A DNA stretch of 64,000 bases from CAWEWH01 sp963812775 (GCA_963812775.1 CAWEWH010000008.1:248001-312000), one strand, 5' to 3'; shown: positions 43,024-51,756, numbered from the stretch's first letter. Notes: generated from the letters alone by a model not told the origin. Translations and numbers: made by a program.

Positions 43024-43800
43024 ATGCCTCAACTCGATCTCAGCCGCTCGCTTGCGGGCCGTGTCGCCCTCGTGACCGGGGCGGGCAGCGGCATGGGCCG
43101 GGCCACCGCCAAAATCCTCGCGGAGGTGGGCGCCCGCGTCGCGGTGACCGACCTGAACGAGGAAGGAGCCCAGAAGGTCGCCGAGGACATTCGCGCCTCG
43201 GGCGGCGACGCCCGCGCCTGGCGCCTCGACGTGAGCGATGCGGGCTCCATCGGCGAGGTCGTGCCGGACATCGCCGCCAAGCTCGGCGGCCTCGACGTCC
43301 TCGTCAACAATGCCGGCATCTCGATCCGCCGCAAGCTCGACGATCCCGACTATGACGCCGGCTGGGACAAGGCGGTCGCCGTCATGCTCACCGGCACGCA
43401 GCGCATGGTGCGCGCCTGTCTGCCGCATCTGCGCCGCTCAAACGCGGCGCGCATCGTCAACATCGCGTCCACCGAGGCGCTCGGCGCCACCGCCTATGCG
43501 AGCCCCTATTCGGCGGCCAAGACCGGCGTCACCGGGCTGACGCGCTCGCTCGCCGTCGAGCTCGGCCGCGACGCCATCACGGTGAACTGCATTTGCCCCG
43601 GCCCGATCCGCACGCCGATGACCGAGCGGTTCTCCGAGGACGAGAAGGCCCTCTATGCCAAGCGCCGCATCGCGCTCGGCCGCTACGGCGAGCCGGAAGA
43701 GGTGGCGCACATCACCGTGAGCCTCTGCCTGCCGGCCGCCTCCTTCATCACCGGCGCGGTGATCCCGGTCGACGGCGGGCTGATGGCCAGGAATGCGTGA
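43024..43800 (+). CDS. SDR family oxidoreductase (FabG-like)
   Basis: 258 residues, classical SDR: ALVTGAGSGMGRATAKILAE, VTDLNEEGAQK, DVLVNNAGIS, RIVNIASTEALGATAYASPYSAAKTGVTGLTRSL with catalytic Ser, Tyr and Lys (YSAAK), VNCICPGPIRTPMTERF, and the C-terminal GAVIPVDGGLM. Substrate unknown. The gene is flanked on both sides by BIME-like palindromes and seems to be transcribed alone. Confidence 0.9.
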   Translation: MPQLDLSRSLAGRVALVTGAGSGMGRATAKILAEVGARVAVTDLNEEGAQKVAEDIRASGGDARAWRLDVSDAGSIGEVVPDIAAKLGGLDVLVNNAGISIRRKLDDPDYDAGWDKAVAVMLTGTQRMVRACLPHLRRSNAARIVNIASTEALGATAYASPYSAAKTGVTGLTRSLAVELGRDAITVNCICPGPIRTPMTERFSEDEKALYAKRRIALGRYGEPEEVAHITVSLCLPAASFITGAVIPVDGGLMARNA

Positions 43801-43837
43801 ACGCGAACGCTCGTTGTTGGTCTTCGAAGCGGTTAGG

Positions 43838-43897
43838 CGGGACCCCTCTCCCCTTGCGGGAGAGGGTGGCGGGCGGAGCCCGCCGGGAGAGGGGTGA
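43838..43897. repeat. BIME-like palindrome, second copy
   Basis: CCCCTCTCCCCTTGCGGGAGAGGG, then GGCGGGCGGAGCCCGCC and GGGAGAGGGGTGAG. Compared with the copy at 42891 the order of the two hairpins is reversed. Located 37 bases after the SDR gene. Confidence 0.75.
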
Positions 43898-44008
43898 GTC
43901 CTTTTGCGCTTCCTATCTGCACTATGACTCCTCAATTCCACGATGCGCTCGGCCGACAGTGAGAGACTTCGACGTTGAATGTTTTGCGATGCGGAGGCTG
44001 TCCACCCC

Positions 44009-44061
44009 TCTCCCGCCGCTTGCTGACGCAAGCGTCACCCTCTCCCGCAAGGGGAGAGGGT
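44009..44061. repeat. BIME-like palindrome, third copy
   Basis: CCCCTCTCCCGCCGCTTGCTGACGCAAGCGTCACCCTCTCC..., i.e. outer CTCTCCC units with an inner GCTTG-CTGACG-CAAGC hairpin, then CGCAAGGGGAGAGGGTGACGCG. About 90 bases before the nitroreductase start. The 349-base gap between the SDR and nitroreductase genes is mostly these two repeats. Confidence 0.75.
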
Positions 44062-44149
44062 GACGCGCCCCGCCGCTTCGTGCTGGTGGGTGGCAGAGCC
44101 GACGCGGTGACGCTACAAGCAACCATCATCACGAGATCGGAGATCCGCA

Positions 44150-44863
44150 GTGGAACGCCTTGCCGTCGCCGCCCAAAGCCCGAGCGACACGTCGGACAGC
44201 CAGGTTCTCGCGAAGCTGCTCAGCGGGCGCTACAGCTGCCGCGGCTTCAGGCCAGATCCAGTGCCGGCCGAGACGATCGCGCGCATGTTCGAACTGGCGC
44301 AGCTCTCCGCCTCCTGGTGCAACGTGCAGCCCTGGCAAATCGTGGTGACGCGGCCGCCGGCCACTGACGCCTTTCGCGGCGCGCTCCTCGATCATCTGAA
44401 GAGCAACGGCGCCGACCAGTCGGATCTGCCTTATCCCGGCGGCTACTACGGCAAATACCTCGAGCGCCGCCGCGAATGCGGCTGGCAGCTCTACGAAAGC
44501 GTCGGCATCGCGCGCGGCGACCGCGCCGCCTCGACCAAGCAGGCCTTCGACAATTTCCGGCTGTTCGGGGCGCCGCACGTGCTCATCATGACGACCGAGA
44601 AAGAGCTCGGCGTCTACGGGGTTCTCGATTGCGGCGTCTATCTCGGCAGCCTGATGCTGGCCGCTCAGAGCCTCGGCATCGCCACCATCGCGCAGGCGGC
44701 GCTCGCCCGCTGCTCGCCCTTCCTGCACACCTATTTCGATATTCCCGACACGCGCCAGGTCGTCTGCGGCATGTCGTTCGGCTACGCCGACGAGGGCCAC
44801 AAGGCCAACGGCTTTCGCACGCGCCGGGCGGATCTGGCCGAGGCGATCACCGTGGTCGAGTAA
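44150..44863 (+). CDS. Nitroreductase family protein
   Basis: 237 residues, FMN-dependent nitroreductase fold: LLSGRYSCRGFRPDPVP (FMN-binding RxSxR-like loop), MFELAQLSASWCNVQPWQIVV (SxxNxQPW), DCGVYLGSLMLAAQSLGIATIAQAALA, and GMSFGYADEGHKANGFRTRRA at the C terminus. Reduces nitro compounds or quinones with NAD(P)H. Start is GTG at 44150, 7 bases after GGAG. Convergent with pdxH. Confidence 0.88.
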   Translation: MERLAVAAQSPSDTSDSQVLAKLLSGRYSCRGFRPDPVPAETIARMFELAQLSASWCNVQPWQIVVTRPPATDAFRGALLDHLKSNGADQSDLPYPGGYYGKYLERRRECGWQLYESVGIARGDRAASTKQAFDNFRLFGAPHVLIMTTEKELGVYGVLDCGVYLGSLMLAAQSLGIATIAQAALARCSPFLHTYFDIPDTRQVVCGMSFGYADEGHKANGFRTRRADLAEAITVVE

Positions 44864-44886
44864 ACGAGCAAGACACGCGTCGCCCG

Positions 44887-45504
44887 CTACGGATAGAGCC
44901 GCTCCTTCGCCCACGCTTTGTCGGGCGCGGCGCGGCGGAAGACGATGCGGTCGTGCAGGCGAAACGGCCGGTCGTGCCAGAACTCGATGACGCGCGGCGT
45001 GAGCCGATAGCCGAGCCAGTGCGGCGGGCGCGGCACGGCTGAGCCTTCCGGATATTTCGTCTCGTAGTCCTTGACGCGCGCCTCGAGCGTGGCGCGGGCA
45101 TCGAGGACGCGCGACTGGTCGCTCGCCCAGGCGCCGATGCGGGCGCCATAGGGGCGGGTCGCATAATAGGCATCGGATTCCGCCTCGCTCACCCGCTCGA
45201 TTGTGCCGCGCGCCCTGACCTGCCGGTTGAGCGACTTCCAGTAGAAGGCGATGGCCGCTCGCTTGGCGGCGTCGAGCTCGCAGCCCTTGGCGCTTTCGGA
45301 GTTGGTGTAGAACACGAAGCCTTGGGCATCGAAGCCCTTCATCAGCACGATGCGGACATTGGGCATGCCGTCGGCGTCGATGGTGGCCAGCGCCATGGCG
45401 GTCGGGTCCCGCGGCTCGCCCTTCACCGCATCGTCGAACCACGCCTGGAACAGCGCCCAGGGGTCGGTCGCTCCCGAGAAGTCACCGGATGTTAAGGGGT
45501 TCAC
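44887..45504 (-). CDS. pdxH: Pyridoxamine 5'-phosphate oxidase
   Basis: 205 residues. FMN oxidase making pyridoxal 5'-phosphate. Motifs: AMALATIDADGMPNVRIVLMKGFD, FVFYTNSESAKGCEL, AIAFYWKSLNRQVRARGTIERVS (FMN/PLP Arg residues), ARIGAWASDQS, and the C-terminal signature VIEFWHDRPFRLHDRIVF with the final RLYP. Diverges from the lipoprotein gene. Presence near dnaJ-like and fabI genes follows the common Rhizobiales order. Confidence 0.95.
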   Translation of the reverse strand: MNPLTSGDFSGATDPWALFQAWFDDAVKGEPRDPTAMALATIDADGMPNVRIVLMKGFDAQGFVFYTNSESAKGCELDAAKRAAIAFYWKSLNRQVRARGTIERVSEAESDAYYATRPYGARIGAWASDQSRVLDARATLEARVKDYETKYPEGSAVPRPPHWLGYRLTPRVIEFWHDRPFRLHDRIVFRRAAPDKAWAKERLYP

Positions 45505-45617
45505 GGCTTTACTCCAGGCTGGGACTTTGGGTGGCCGCTCCAGTGGGCGTCTTGCAGTTGCGTTGGTCTTATAGGGGAGGGGCGCCGGCTCATGAAGGGC
45601 GCGCGTCCCGCTTTGTC

Positions 45618-46028
45618 TTGGCGGCCGTGCTGATTGCCGCCATCCCGCTCGCCGGCTGCGGCATGTCGTTTCCCATCTCCTCCCTGGTGAGCGACCAGGA
45701 GCCGACCGGCTCCGTCGCGAAACCGCCGTCGCCTCTGTCGCCGGAGCTCACCGGCGAGGACTGGCGCCGCGCCAAGGGGGCGCTCGCCATCGCGCTCGAT
45801 CCGGTCGGCAACGGCTCGAGCGCCACCTGGCACAACCCCGACACCGGCATGAAGGGCTCGTTCATCCCGGTCGGCCAGCCGTTCGTGAATTCCGACGAGG
45901 TCTGCCGCGCCTTCATCGCCGAGCTGAACGGCCAGCGCCTGGAAAGCACGCTGCAAGGCACCGCCTGCCGGCCGAGCGGCCGGGACTGGGCCATCAAGGA
46001 CATCAAGCCGTGGAAGAAGCCGGCCTAG
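45618..46028 (+). CDS. Probable surface-antigen-like lipoprotein; start unclear
   Basis: A lipoprotein signal (AAVLIAAIPLAGCG, lipobox LAGC) followed by ~120 residues: PTGSVAKPPSPLSPELTGEDWRRAKGALAIAL, NGSSATWHNPDTGMKGSFIPVG, CRAFIAEL, TLQGTACRPSGRDWAIKDIKPW. This resembles the RT0821/17-kDa surface-antigen lipoproteins of Alphaproteobacteria. In frame only TTG (45618) or GTG (45627) start the signal, whereas a good ribosome site (GGGGAGGGG) points to an ATG at 45592 in another frame, so a base is probably missing between 45592 and 45618. A strong terminator follows. Confidence 0.65.
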   Translation: MAAVLIAAIPLAGCGMSFPISSLVSDQEPTGSVAKPPSPLSPELTGEDWRRAKGALAIALDPVGNGSSATWHNPDTGMKGSFIPVGQPFVNSDEVCRAFIAELNGQRLESTLQGTACRPSGRDWAIKDIKPWKKPA

Positions 46029-46075
46029 CGCGCGATCCGATTTCTTTGAAATCGGATCGCGCGCTATGTTTTTTT
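46027..46075 (+). terminator. Rho-independent terminator with 18-bp stem
   Basis: Perfect 18-bp inverted repeat AGCGCGCGATCCGATTTC/GAAATCGGATCGCGCGCT with a TTT loop, then ATGTTTTTTT. It begins within the stop codon of the lipoprotein gene. The AGCGCGCGATCCGAT sequence also has the look of a dispersed Rhizobiales palindrome. Confidence 0.85.
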
Positions 46076-46130
46076 GATCTGGCGCATGATCTTATCCGAA
46101 AACCGCTCACACTTTTCGGGATCATACGCA
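46076..46130. repeat. Dispersed GCGCATGATC repeat
   Basis: TGGCGCATGATCTTATCCGAAAACCGCTCACACTTTTCGGGATCATACGC: CCGAAAA and TTTTCGG pair, as do GATC ends. The same kind of sequence, decayed, is at 53552-53606. These GCATGATC elements are frequent between genes in Bradyrhizobium-like genomes. Confidence 0.65.
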
Positions 46131-46173
46131 GGCACGGTCCTCCCGCGTTGCAACAGGGCAACACTGGCCCCAT

Positions 46174-47175
46174 ATGAGCGACAAGATGGGCGCCGCCGAG
46201 GCAGCGCCCGGGGAGCTATTGTCCATGCGTGACCCTTACATGGTTCTGGGAGTGTCCCGCTCGGCGAGCGAAGGCGAGATCAAGAAGGCTTTCCGCAAGC
46301 TCGCCAAGGCCTGGCACCCCGATCAGAACAAGGACCCGAAGGCCAAGGAGCGCTTCGCCGAAGCCAACGCCGCCTACGAGATCCTCGGCGACAAGGACAA
46401 GCGCGGCCAGTTCGACCGCGGCGAGATCGACGCCGAGGGCAAGCCGCGTTTCGCGGGCTTCGAGGGTTTTGGCGCCGGCCGCGGCGATCCCCGCGAGGCT
46501 GGCTACGAGACCTTCCATTTCGGCTTCGGCCAGGGCGGACCCTTCGCGGGGCGCGCGCGCGGCCAGCAATTCGACCCGCAGGACCTTTTCACCAACCTGT
46601 TCGGCGAGGGCATGCGCAACGCCCGCCGTGGCGGCGCCGGGGCCGGCGGCGCCCCGGCCGGCCAGGACGTGTCGGCGACCCTCGTCATCAGCCTCGAAGA
46701 GGCGATCCACGGCGGCATGCGGCGCCTGCAGCTCTCCACCGGCCGCGAGGTGGATGTCACCATCCCGACCGGCGTCGGCGACGGCAAGGTCATCCGCCTC
46801 AAGGGCCTCGGCGAGCCGAGCCCGTTCGGCGGCGAGCCCGGCGACGTGCTGCTCACCGTCAAGATCGCCTCGCATGACCGCTTCACGGCCGAGGGCAAGA
46901 ACTTGCGCACGCGCTTTCCGGTCAAGCTGGAGGATGCGGTGCTCGGCGGCAAGGTGCGCATCCCGACGCTCGACGGCACCGTCGAGATGACCATTCCGCC
47001 GATGACCTCGAGCGGCAGGAACTTTCGTCTGCGCGGCAAGGGCCTGCCCGCCAAGGACGGGGCGGGCGACCTGATCGCCACCGTCGACGTCGTGCTGCCC
47101 GAGAAGCCGGACCCCGAGCTCGAGGCGCTGATGCGCCAGCGCAAGGCCGCCACTGCCGAGAAGCAGAAGACTTAA
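46174..47175 (+). CDS. J-domain protein (CbpA/DnaJ C-terminal type)
   Basis: 333 residues. J domain at residues ~20-82 (YMVLGVSRSASEGEIKKAFRKLAKAWHPDQNKD with the essential HPD), a Gly/Phe-rich linker (FGFGQGGPFAGRARG) and DLFTNLFGEG, then the two substrate-binding C-terminal beta domains (LVISLEEAIHGGMRRL, VTIPTGVGDGKVIRLKGLGEP, GRNFRLRGKGLP) without the Cys-rich zinc region of DnaJ. Hsp70 (DnaK) co-chaperone. Start may be 46174 or MRDPYMVLG at 46225. Upstream of fabI in many Rhizobiales; here ~5 kb of other genes lie between. Confidence 0.9.
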   Translation: MSDKMGAAEAAPGELLSMRDPYMVLGVSRSASEGEIKKAFRKLAKAWHPDQNKDPKAKERFAEANAAYEILGDKDKRGQFDRGEIDAEGKPRFAGFEGFGAGRGDPREAGYETFHFGFGQGGPFAGRARGQQFDPQDLFTNLFGEGMRNARRGGAGAGGAPAGQDVSATLVISLEEAIHGGMRRLQLSTGREVDVTIPTGVGDGKVIRLKGLGEPSPFGGEPGDVLLTVKIASHDRFTAEGKNLRTRFPVKLEDAVLGGKVRIPTLDGTVEMTIPPMTSSGRNFRLRGKGLPAKDGAGDLIATVDVVLPEKPDPELEALMRQRKAATAEKQKT

Positions 47176-47462
47176 GTCCGCCAGCATCATCCGGCAGCAC
47201 CTTGACTCTCTTAAGGAGGGTGAGGCGCGGCCGCGAGACCGTCTTCAATCTCTCCGAGAGTGTGGGACGCGGCGGCAAGACCCCGTGTCGACTCTCTTCA
47301 AAAGGGTGAGGAGCGGACCGATCGCCAATCCACCTCGCCACGCAACGTTGCGCGCCCGTTCCGCGTCCCCTGCGCGTCCTCAATTCGGTCCTCAATCCGG
47401 TCCTCAATGCGGTCCTTGGCGCTTCCACCGTGAACCGGTGTAGCATCGCGGCCGGAGGGTCC
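47176..47462. repeat. Repeat-containing intergenic region
   Basis: Two similar copies of GACTCTCTT-(aaggag or caaaag)-GGTGAGG at 47202 and 47289, about 87 bases apart, then three tandem 12-mers GTCCTCAATNCG (47376-47387, 47388-47399, 47400-47411) and a partial fourth. No gene seen. On the minus strand the 12-mers would read as a repeated RTELRT-like tetrapeptide, but the surrounding frame is not gene-like. Confidence 0.65.
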
Positions 47463-47702
47463 ATGCCGATGATGAGGCGCGTGTCGCTGGCTGCGGTGCT
47501 GCTGCTCATGTCGGCGAGCGCGGCCGACGCGCAGCAGCGGCGCATCATCCTCAAGAAGGAGCCGCGCGAGGGCTCGATCCGCGCCGGCCGTTCGGTCCTC
47601 GTCGACGACGGCACCTGTCCGGTGGGACAGATCAAGCAGGTGACGTTCGGCCGCCAGCCGGACGGGTCGCGGCGCAAGCGCGTGTGTGTGGAGCGGCGGT
47701 AG
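47463..47702 (+). CDS. Small exported basic hypothetical protein
   Basis: 79 residues: signal peptide (MPMMRRVSLAAVLLLMSASAADA), then QQRRIILKKEPREGSIRAGRSVLVDDGTCPVGQIKQVTFG...RRKRVCVERR, a short basic domain with two Cys that could pair. GGAGGG precedes the ATG by 4 bases; an upstream ATG at 47430 lacks such a site. Similar proteins (DUF6719-like) are frequent in Bradyrhizobium relatives, function unknown. Confidence 0.68.
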   Translation: MPMMRRVSLAAVLLLMSASAADAQQRRIILKKEPREGSIRAGRSVLVDDGTCPVGQIKQVTFGRQPDGSRRKRVCVERR

Positions 47703-47711
47703 CGCCTTTCG

Positions 47712-47800
47712 TCATGCCCGCGCTTGTCGCGGGCATCCACGCCTTGCTTGGCAAAGAAGACAAAGACGTGGATGGCCGGCACAAGGCCGGCCATGACGAC
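47712..47800. repeat. Composite palindromic repeat (GTCATGCCCGCG / GGCCGGCCATGAC)
   Basis: GTCATGCCCGCGCTTGTCGCGGGCATCCACG, CCTTGCTTGGCAAAG, then ACGTGGATGGCCGGCACAAGGCCGGCCATGAC. Outer GTCATG/CATGAC, middle ATCCACG/CGTGGAT and two internal hairpins make a ~90-base cruciform-capable unit. This is a well-known type of intergenic repeat in Bradyrhizobium and relatives. Lies between convergent genes. Confidence 0.75.
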
Positions 47801-47806
47801 TAAATC

Positions 47807-49342
47807 TCACACCAACCCCAGCTTCTCCGCCAGGCCGATGCGCTGCAGCTTGCCGGTCGCGCCCAGCGGAATCTGCTCGAGGAACACGATCTTGCGCGGC
47901 ACCTTGAAGGCGCGCGAGCCGCTGCGCAGCGAAGTCGCGCAGCTCCTTCTCGTAGGCCGCATTGCCCTCCGCGCAGCACGACGGCGGCGGCGACTTCCTC
48001 GCCGAGCTTGTCGTGCGGCATCGCGAAGACCACCACCTGCAGCACCGCCGGGTGGTCCATCAGGACCTCGTCGACCTCGCGCGGCGAGATCTTCTCGCCG
48101 CCGCGGTTGATGATCTCCTTCAGCCGGCCGGTGAGGCTGACGTAGCGCTCGGCGTCCATCACGCCCTGGTCGCCGGTGCGGAACCAGCCGTTGGTGAAGG
48201 CCTCGGCATTGGCCTTGGGGTTGTTCTCGTAGCCCCTGGTGACGTTGTCGCCGCGGATGACGATCTCGCCCGATCTCGCCGGGCGGCAGCAGCTCGCCGT
48301 CCTCGCCCATGATGGCGATCTCGGGCCCGGCGGCGATGCCGACCGACGCCCGGCTTGCGCGCCCCGCGCAGCGGATTGGACGCCATCTGGTGCGAGGCTT
48401 CCGTCATGCCGTAGGACTCGATCACCGGCGCGCCGAAGGTGGCCTCGAGCTTCGGCGATCACCTGCGGCGGCATCGACGAGGACGAGGAGCGCACGAAGC
48501 GCAGCGGATGGCGCGCGATGATGTCGCTGGTTGCCGCTCGCGCGCGTCAGGATCGCCTGGTGCATGGTCGGCACCGCCGTGTACCAGGTCGGCTTCGCCT
48601 CATCCATCCAGGCGAAGAACCGCAGCGCATTGAAGCCCGGCGTGCAGAACACGCGCCCGCCGGCCGACAGCGGCGCCAGCACGCCGGCCATCAGCCCGTG
48701 GATGTGGAACAGCGGCATGATGTTGAGGCCGCGATCGTTCGCCGTGAAGCGCCAGCGTCTCGGCGATGTTGCCGGCCGAGACGCTGACATTGCGCTGCGA
48801 CAGCGGCACGATCTTCGGCCGCGACGTCGTGCCGGAGGTGTGCAGGATCAGCGCGATGTCGTCGGCCTCGGCATAGCCCGGCCGCGCAGCTCTCCGCGGC
48901 GCCCGTCCGCAGCGTGAGCGAGAACGCGCCGGCGCCCTGCTGCGTGCTCGGGCGTGCAGCGTACGAGACTGATGCCGAGCTTCTTCGCGACCGTCACGGC
49001 GGGCGAGTTGCTGCCCGCTTCGACGACCAGCGCCTTGGCCTTGATGTCCGACAGGTAGAATTCGAACTCGTCGGCCTTGTAGGTCGGGGTTGAGCGGCGC
49101 TGCGGTGGCGCCGGACGCGATGGCCGACGAAGGCGGTCGCCATGTCGGGCCCGTTCGGCAGCACGATGCGCGACGCGGTCGCTGCGGCCGATGCCGAAGC
49201 CGTTGAGCGAGCGCGATCGTCTCGTCGACCAGCGCGCGCAAGCCGCCATAGGTGAGCGCCGCCCGTGCCCGGCGCGGCGATGCGCGGTGGCGTCGTCGGC
49301 GCCTGCCGACATCAGCTGGCGAAGGGTTGAGCTTCTGGCCAT
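47807..49342 (-). CDS. Acyl-CoA synthetase (AMP-forming; oxalyl-CoA synthetase-like), frame-broken
   Basis: Joined ~510 residues. Adenylating ligase forming acyl-CoA from a carboxylate, ATP and CoA. Blocks: ALTYGGLRALVDETI, PLNPTYKADEFEFYLSDIKAKALVVEAG, the P-loop ADDIALILHTSGTTSRPKIVPLSQRN, LNIMPLFHIHGLMAGVLAPLSAGG, FCTPGFNALRFFAWMDEAKPTWYTAVPTMHQ, YGMTEASHQMASNPL, GWFRTGDQGVMDAE, GRLKEIINRGGEKISPREVDEVL and the catalytic Lys in PLGATGKLQRIGLAEKLG. About ten indels interrupt it. Closest in pattern to the oxalate/medium-chain group. Start ATG 49342 lies 6 bases after the panE stop. Confidence 0.87.
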
Positions 49343-49348
49343 GGTTGT

Positions 49349-50384
49349 TCATCTCATCGAGCGTAGGCGAGGATCAGGCTTGGCGACGCGCAGCCGGCCG
49401 TGCTGGTCGGACAGCGTCTTGCTCAGCAGCTTGACCAGGGCGTAGGCGGCGTCGAGATGCGGCGTCGGCACGTCGGCGATGCGGCCGAGCTCGATCACCG
49501 AGCCGATCAGCGCATCGGCCTCGACCGGCGCGGCCGGCCTCGATGTCCTGCAGCATCGACGTCTTGTGCGGGCCGACCGCCTCGCCGCCGGCGATGCGCT
49601 TCTCGATCGGAATGCGGAAGCGGATGCCGAGCGCTTCGCCGACGGCCTGCGCCTCGCGCATCATGTCGGCGACGAGCGCCGCGCGTCAGCGGATAGCGGC
49701 AGAGGTCTTCGAAGCGTCGCGTGGGTCAGCGCGCTGACCGGATTGAAGCTGAGGTTGCCCCACAGCTTCGTCCAGATCTCGGCGCGGATGTCGGACACGA
49801 CGGGCGCCTTGAAGCCGGCCTTCGTCAGCGTCTCCGAAACCTGCCTTGATGCGCGGCGTACTCGAGTGTTGTCGATCTCCGACAGCGAGAAGCGGTTGCC
49901 CTCGATGTGCTTGATGACGCCGGGCTGCGATGATCTCGGCGGCCGGATAGACGACGCAGGCGAGCACGCGCTCGAGCGGCAGGTTGGCCGCGATGACGCC
50001 GCCGGGATCGACGCTTTCGAGCTGGCGGCCTTCGTAGGGGCCGCCGTGCTTGAAGAAATACCACCACGGAATGCCGTTCTGCGCGGTGAGCACCATGGTG
50101 TCGGGCCTGTAGAGCGCCGGCAGGTCGCCGACGACGGCGGCGACCTGATGCGCCTTCATGCCGAGGACGACGAGATCCTGCGGGCCGGCCTCGGCGATCT
50201 TGTCGGTGGCCGCGAGCTTGGCGACGGTCTCGGTCCCGCCTTCCTCGACGAGCTTCAGCCCATGGGCGCGGATGGCCGCGAGATGGGGCCCGCGCGCGAT
50301 CACGGTCACCTGCTCGCCGGCCCGGCTGAGCTTGGCGGCCAAGAGGCCGCCGATGGCGCCCGCGCCGACGACGCAAATCTTCAT
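49349..50384 (-). CDS. panE: 2-dehydropantoate 2-reductase (ketopantoate reductase), frame-broken
   Basis: Joined ~340 residues. NADPH enzyme that makes pantoate for coenzyme A, or a paralogue acting on another 2-keto acid. Start MKICVVGAGAIGGLLAAKLSRAG (Rossmann), VTVIARGPHLAAIRAHGLKL, LVVLGMKAHQVAAVV, VLTAQNGIPWWYFF, VVYPAAEI. The C-terminal helical domain reads GIRFRIPIEKRIAGGEAVGPHKTSMLQDIEAG and, in another frame, ELGRIADVPTPHLDAAYALVKLL. ATG 50384 follows GAGGCG. About eight indels. Its corrected stop lies just before the acyl-CoA ligase, so the two look like one operon. Confidence 0.85.
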
Positions 50385-50452
50385 CGCCTCATTCTCCGTG
50401 TCATCCCCGGTGAGACCGCGCGCAGGCCGGGCGAGGGAAGGGGATCGAGTTC

Positions 50453-51262
50453 TTACGAGTCGCGCCCCGGTCGCTCGAGCGCCTCGTAGACGCGCTTGGC
50501 GATGCGCATCAGCCGTTCGCGGTCGGCGGGTCCCGACAGCGCGTAGGCGGCTTGCGCGTCCACCCAATAGAAGGCGGCGCTGCCGGCATTCTGCGCGTAG
50601 CGGAATGACGTTTCCGGGCCGCCGGCCTTGGTGCAGAAGAGCGTCAGCCGTTCGCCCCTGGCATTCTCGAACATCAGCAGCGCGGCCGGGCCGTCGTCCG
50701 TCGACAAGAGCCGCCCGCCGAGCAGCGAGAAACCCTCGGGGCGCAGGTCAGGCGCCTTGATCTTGTAGTCGAGCCGCTTCGACAGCCATTGCACGAGATG
50801 CGCTTCGTCGGCGGCGCCCACCTCGACGGGGTGGCGCACCTCGGCCGTGAAGGTCCGGTGCGCCGCGAGCGCCCGCGAGGCCAGCGCCTCGGCGCCCGAC
50901 ACGATGGCCGGAACGGGTCGGCGGTCGAGGGACAAGAGCCCGAGCATGATCAGCGCGCCGCTGCCGAGGCCGGCCGCGAATGCGAGCAGCGCGATGGCGA
51001 TGGCCCGCGGCCGGGCTCGCGCGCTCGCCCGCCGGCCGGCGAGACGAAACGGCGACAGCCGCAGCGGCACGGATTCGCTCAACACGGGATCGAAGGTGCC
51101 GTGCAGCAGGCTCGATTGCTGGCGCCATTCCGCCACCCGCGCGCTGTCCTCGAGGTGGCGGGCAAGATGCGCCTCGACCGCGGCGAGCTTGGCGGCCGGC
51201 AGCGAGCCGTCCGCATAGGCGTGCAGGTCGCTCTCGGCAATGTCGGAAGGCCGGCCCTTCAT
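50453..51262 (-). CDS. Anti-sigma factor for the adjacent ECF sigma factor
   Basis: 269 residues. The N-terminal ~75 residues (ESDLHAYADGSLPAAKLAAVEAHLARHLEDSARVAEWRQQ) match the anti-sigma domain, though without the zinc HxxxCxxC motif. One membrane helix (IAIALLAFAAGLGSGALIMLGLLSL, ~105-130) places the sensor in the periplasm: RHPVEVGAADEAHLVQWLSKRL, LLSTDDGPAALLMFENARGERLTLF, SAAFYWVDAQAAYALSG. The start overlaps the sigma stop (ATGA). This pairing is diagnostic. Confidence 0.88.
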   Translation of the reverse strand: MKGRPSDIAESDLHAYADGSLPAAKLAAVEAHLARHLEDSARVAEWRQQSSLLHGTFDPVLSESVPLRLSPFRLAGRRASARARPRAIAIALLAFAAGLGSGALIMLGLLSLDRRPVPAIVSGAEALASRALAAHRTFTAEVRHPVEVGAADEAHLVQWLSKRLDYKIKAPDLRPEGFSLLGGRLLSTDDGPAALLMFENARGERLTLFCTKAGGPETSFRYAQNAGSAAFYWVDAQAAYALSGPADRERLMRIAKRVYEALERPGRDS

Positions 51263-51756
51263 TTGACCACTCGCAGATGCGCGCCGGCCGGCTTGCCGGT
51301 GTCGAGGGCATTCCTGAAGGCGGCGCGGGCCCGCGACAGGCGCGACATCACCGTGCCGACCGGCACCGCAAGCGCGCGCGCACAATCGGCATAGCTCAAG
51401 CCTTCGAGCGCCACGAGCAGCAAGACCTCGCGCTGCTCGGTGCTGATGCTCTCCAGCGCCCGGGTGATGTCGCGGCTCTCGCCGTTGGTGCTGGGCGTCG
51501 GATGCGCCGCGTCGATCGCCTCGATGCCGTCATGGGGCGCGCGCCGCACGAGCGAGCGCAGCCGATTGCGGTTCAGGTTGGTGAGGATGGTGAACAGCCA
51601 GACGCGCAGATTGCCGCCGCGCCAGCGCAGCTCGGCGTCGAGCGCTCTGAGCAGGGTCTCTTGCACGAGGTCGTCGGCCACGTCGCGGTTGCGGGCGAGC
51701 GCCCGCGCATAGCGGCGCAAGTGCGGGATATGCTCTTCCAATTCGTTGCGCAGCAT
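51259..51756 (-). CDS. ECF RNA polymerase sigma factor
   Basis: 165 residues. Sigma region 2: LRRYARALARNRDVADDLVQETLLRAL and RVWLFTILTNLNRNRLR; region 4: LESISTEQREVLLLVALEGLSYADCARALAVPVGTVMSRLSRARAAFRN (shown in blocks TEQREVLLLV, LSYADCARAL, GTVMSRLSRARAAF). Directs RNA polymerase to stress promoters when released by the membrane anti-sigma encoded next to it. ATG at 51756 (MLRNELEEHIPH) with GGTGAG upstream is preferred to longer readings. Confidence 0.92.
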   Translation of the reverse strand: MLRNELEEHIPHLRRYARALARNRDVADDLVQETLLRALDAELRWRGGNLRVWLFTILTNLNRNRLRSLVRRAPHDGIEAIDAAHPTPSTNGESRDITRALESISTEQREVLLLVALEGLSYADCARALAVPVGTVMSRLSRARAAFRNALDTGKPAGAHLRVVK

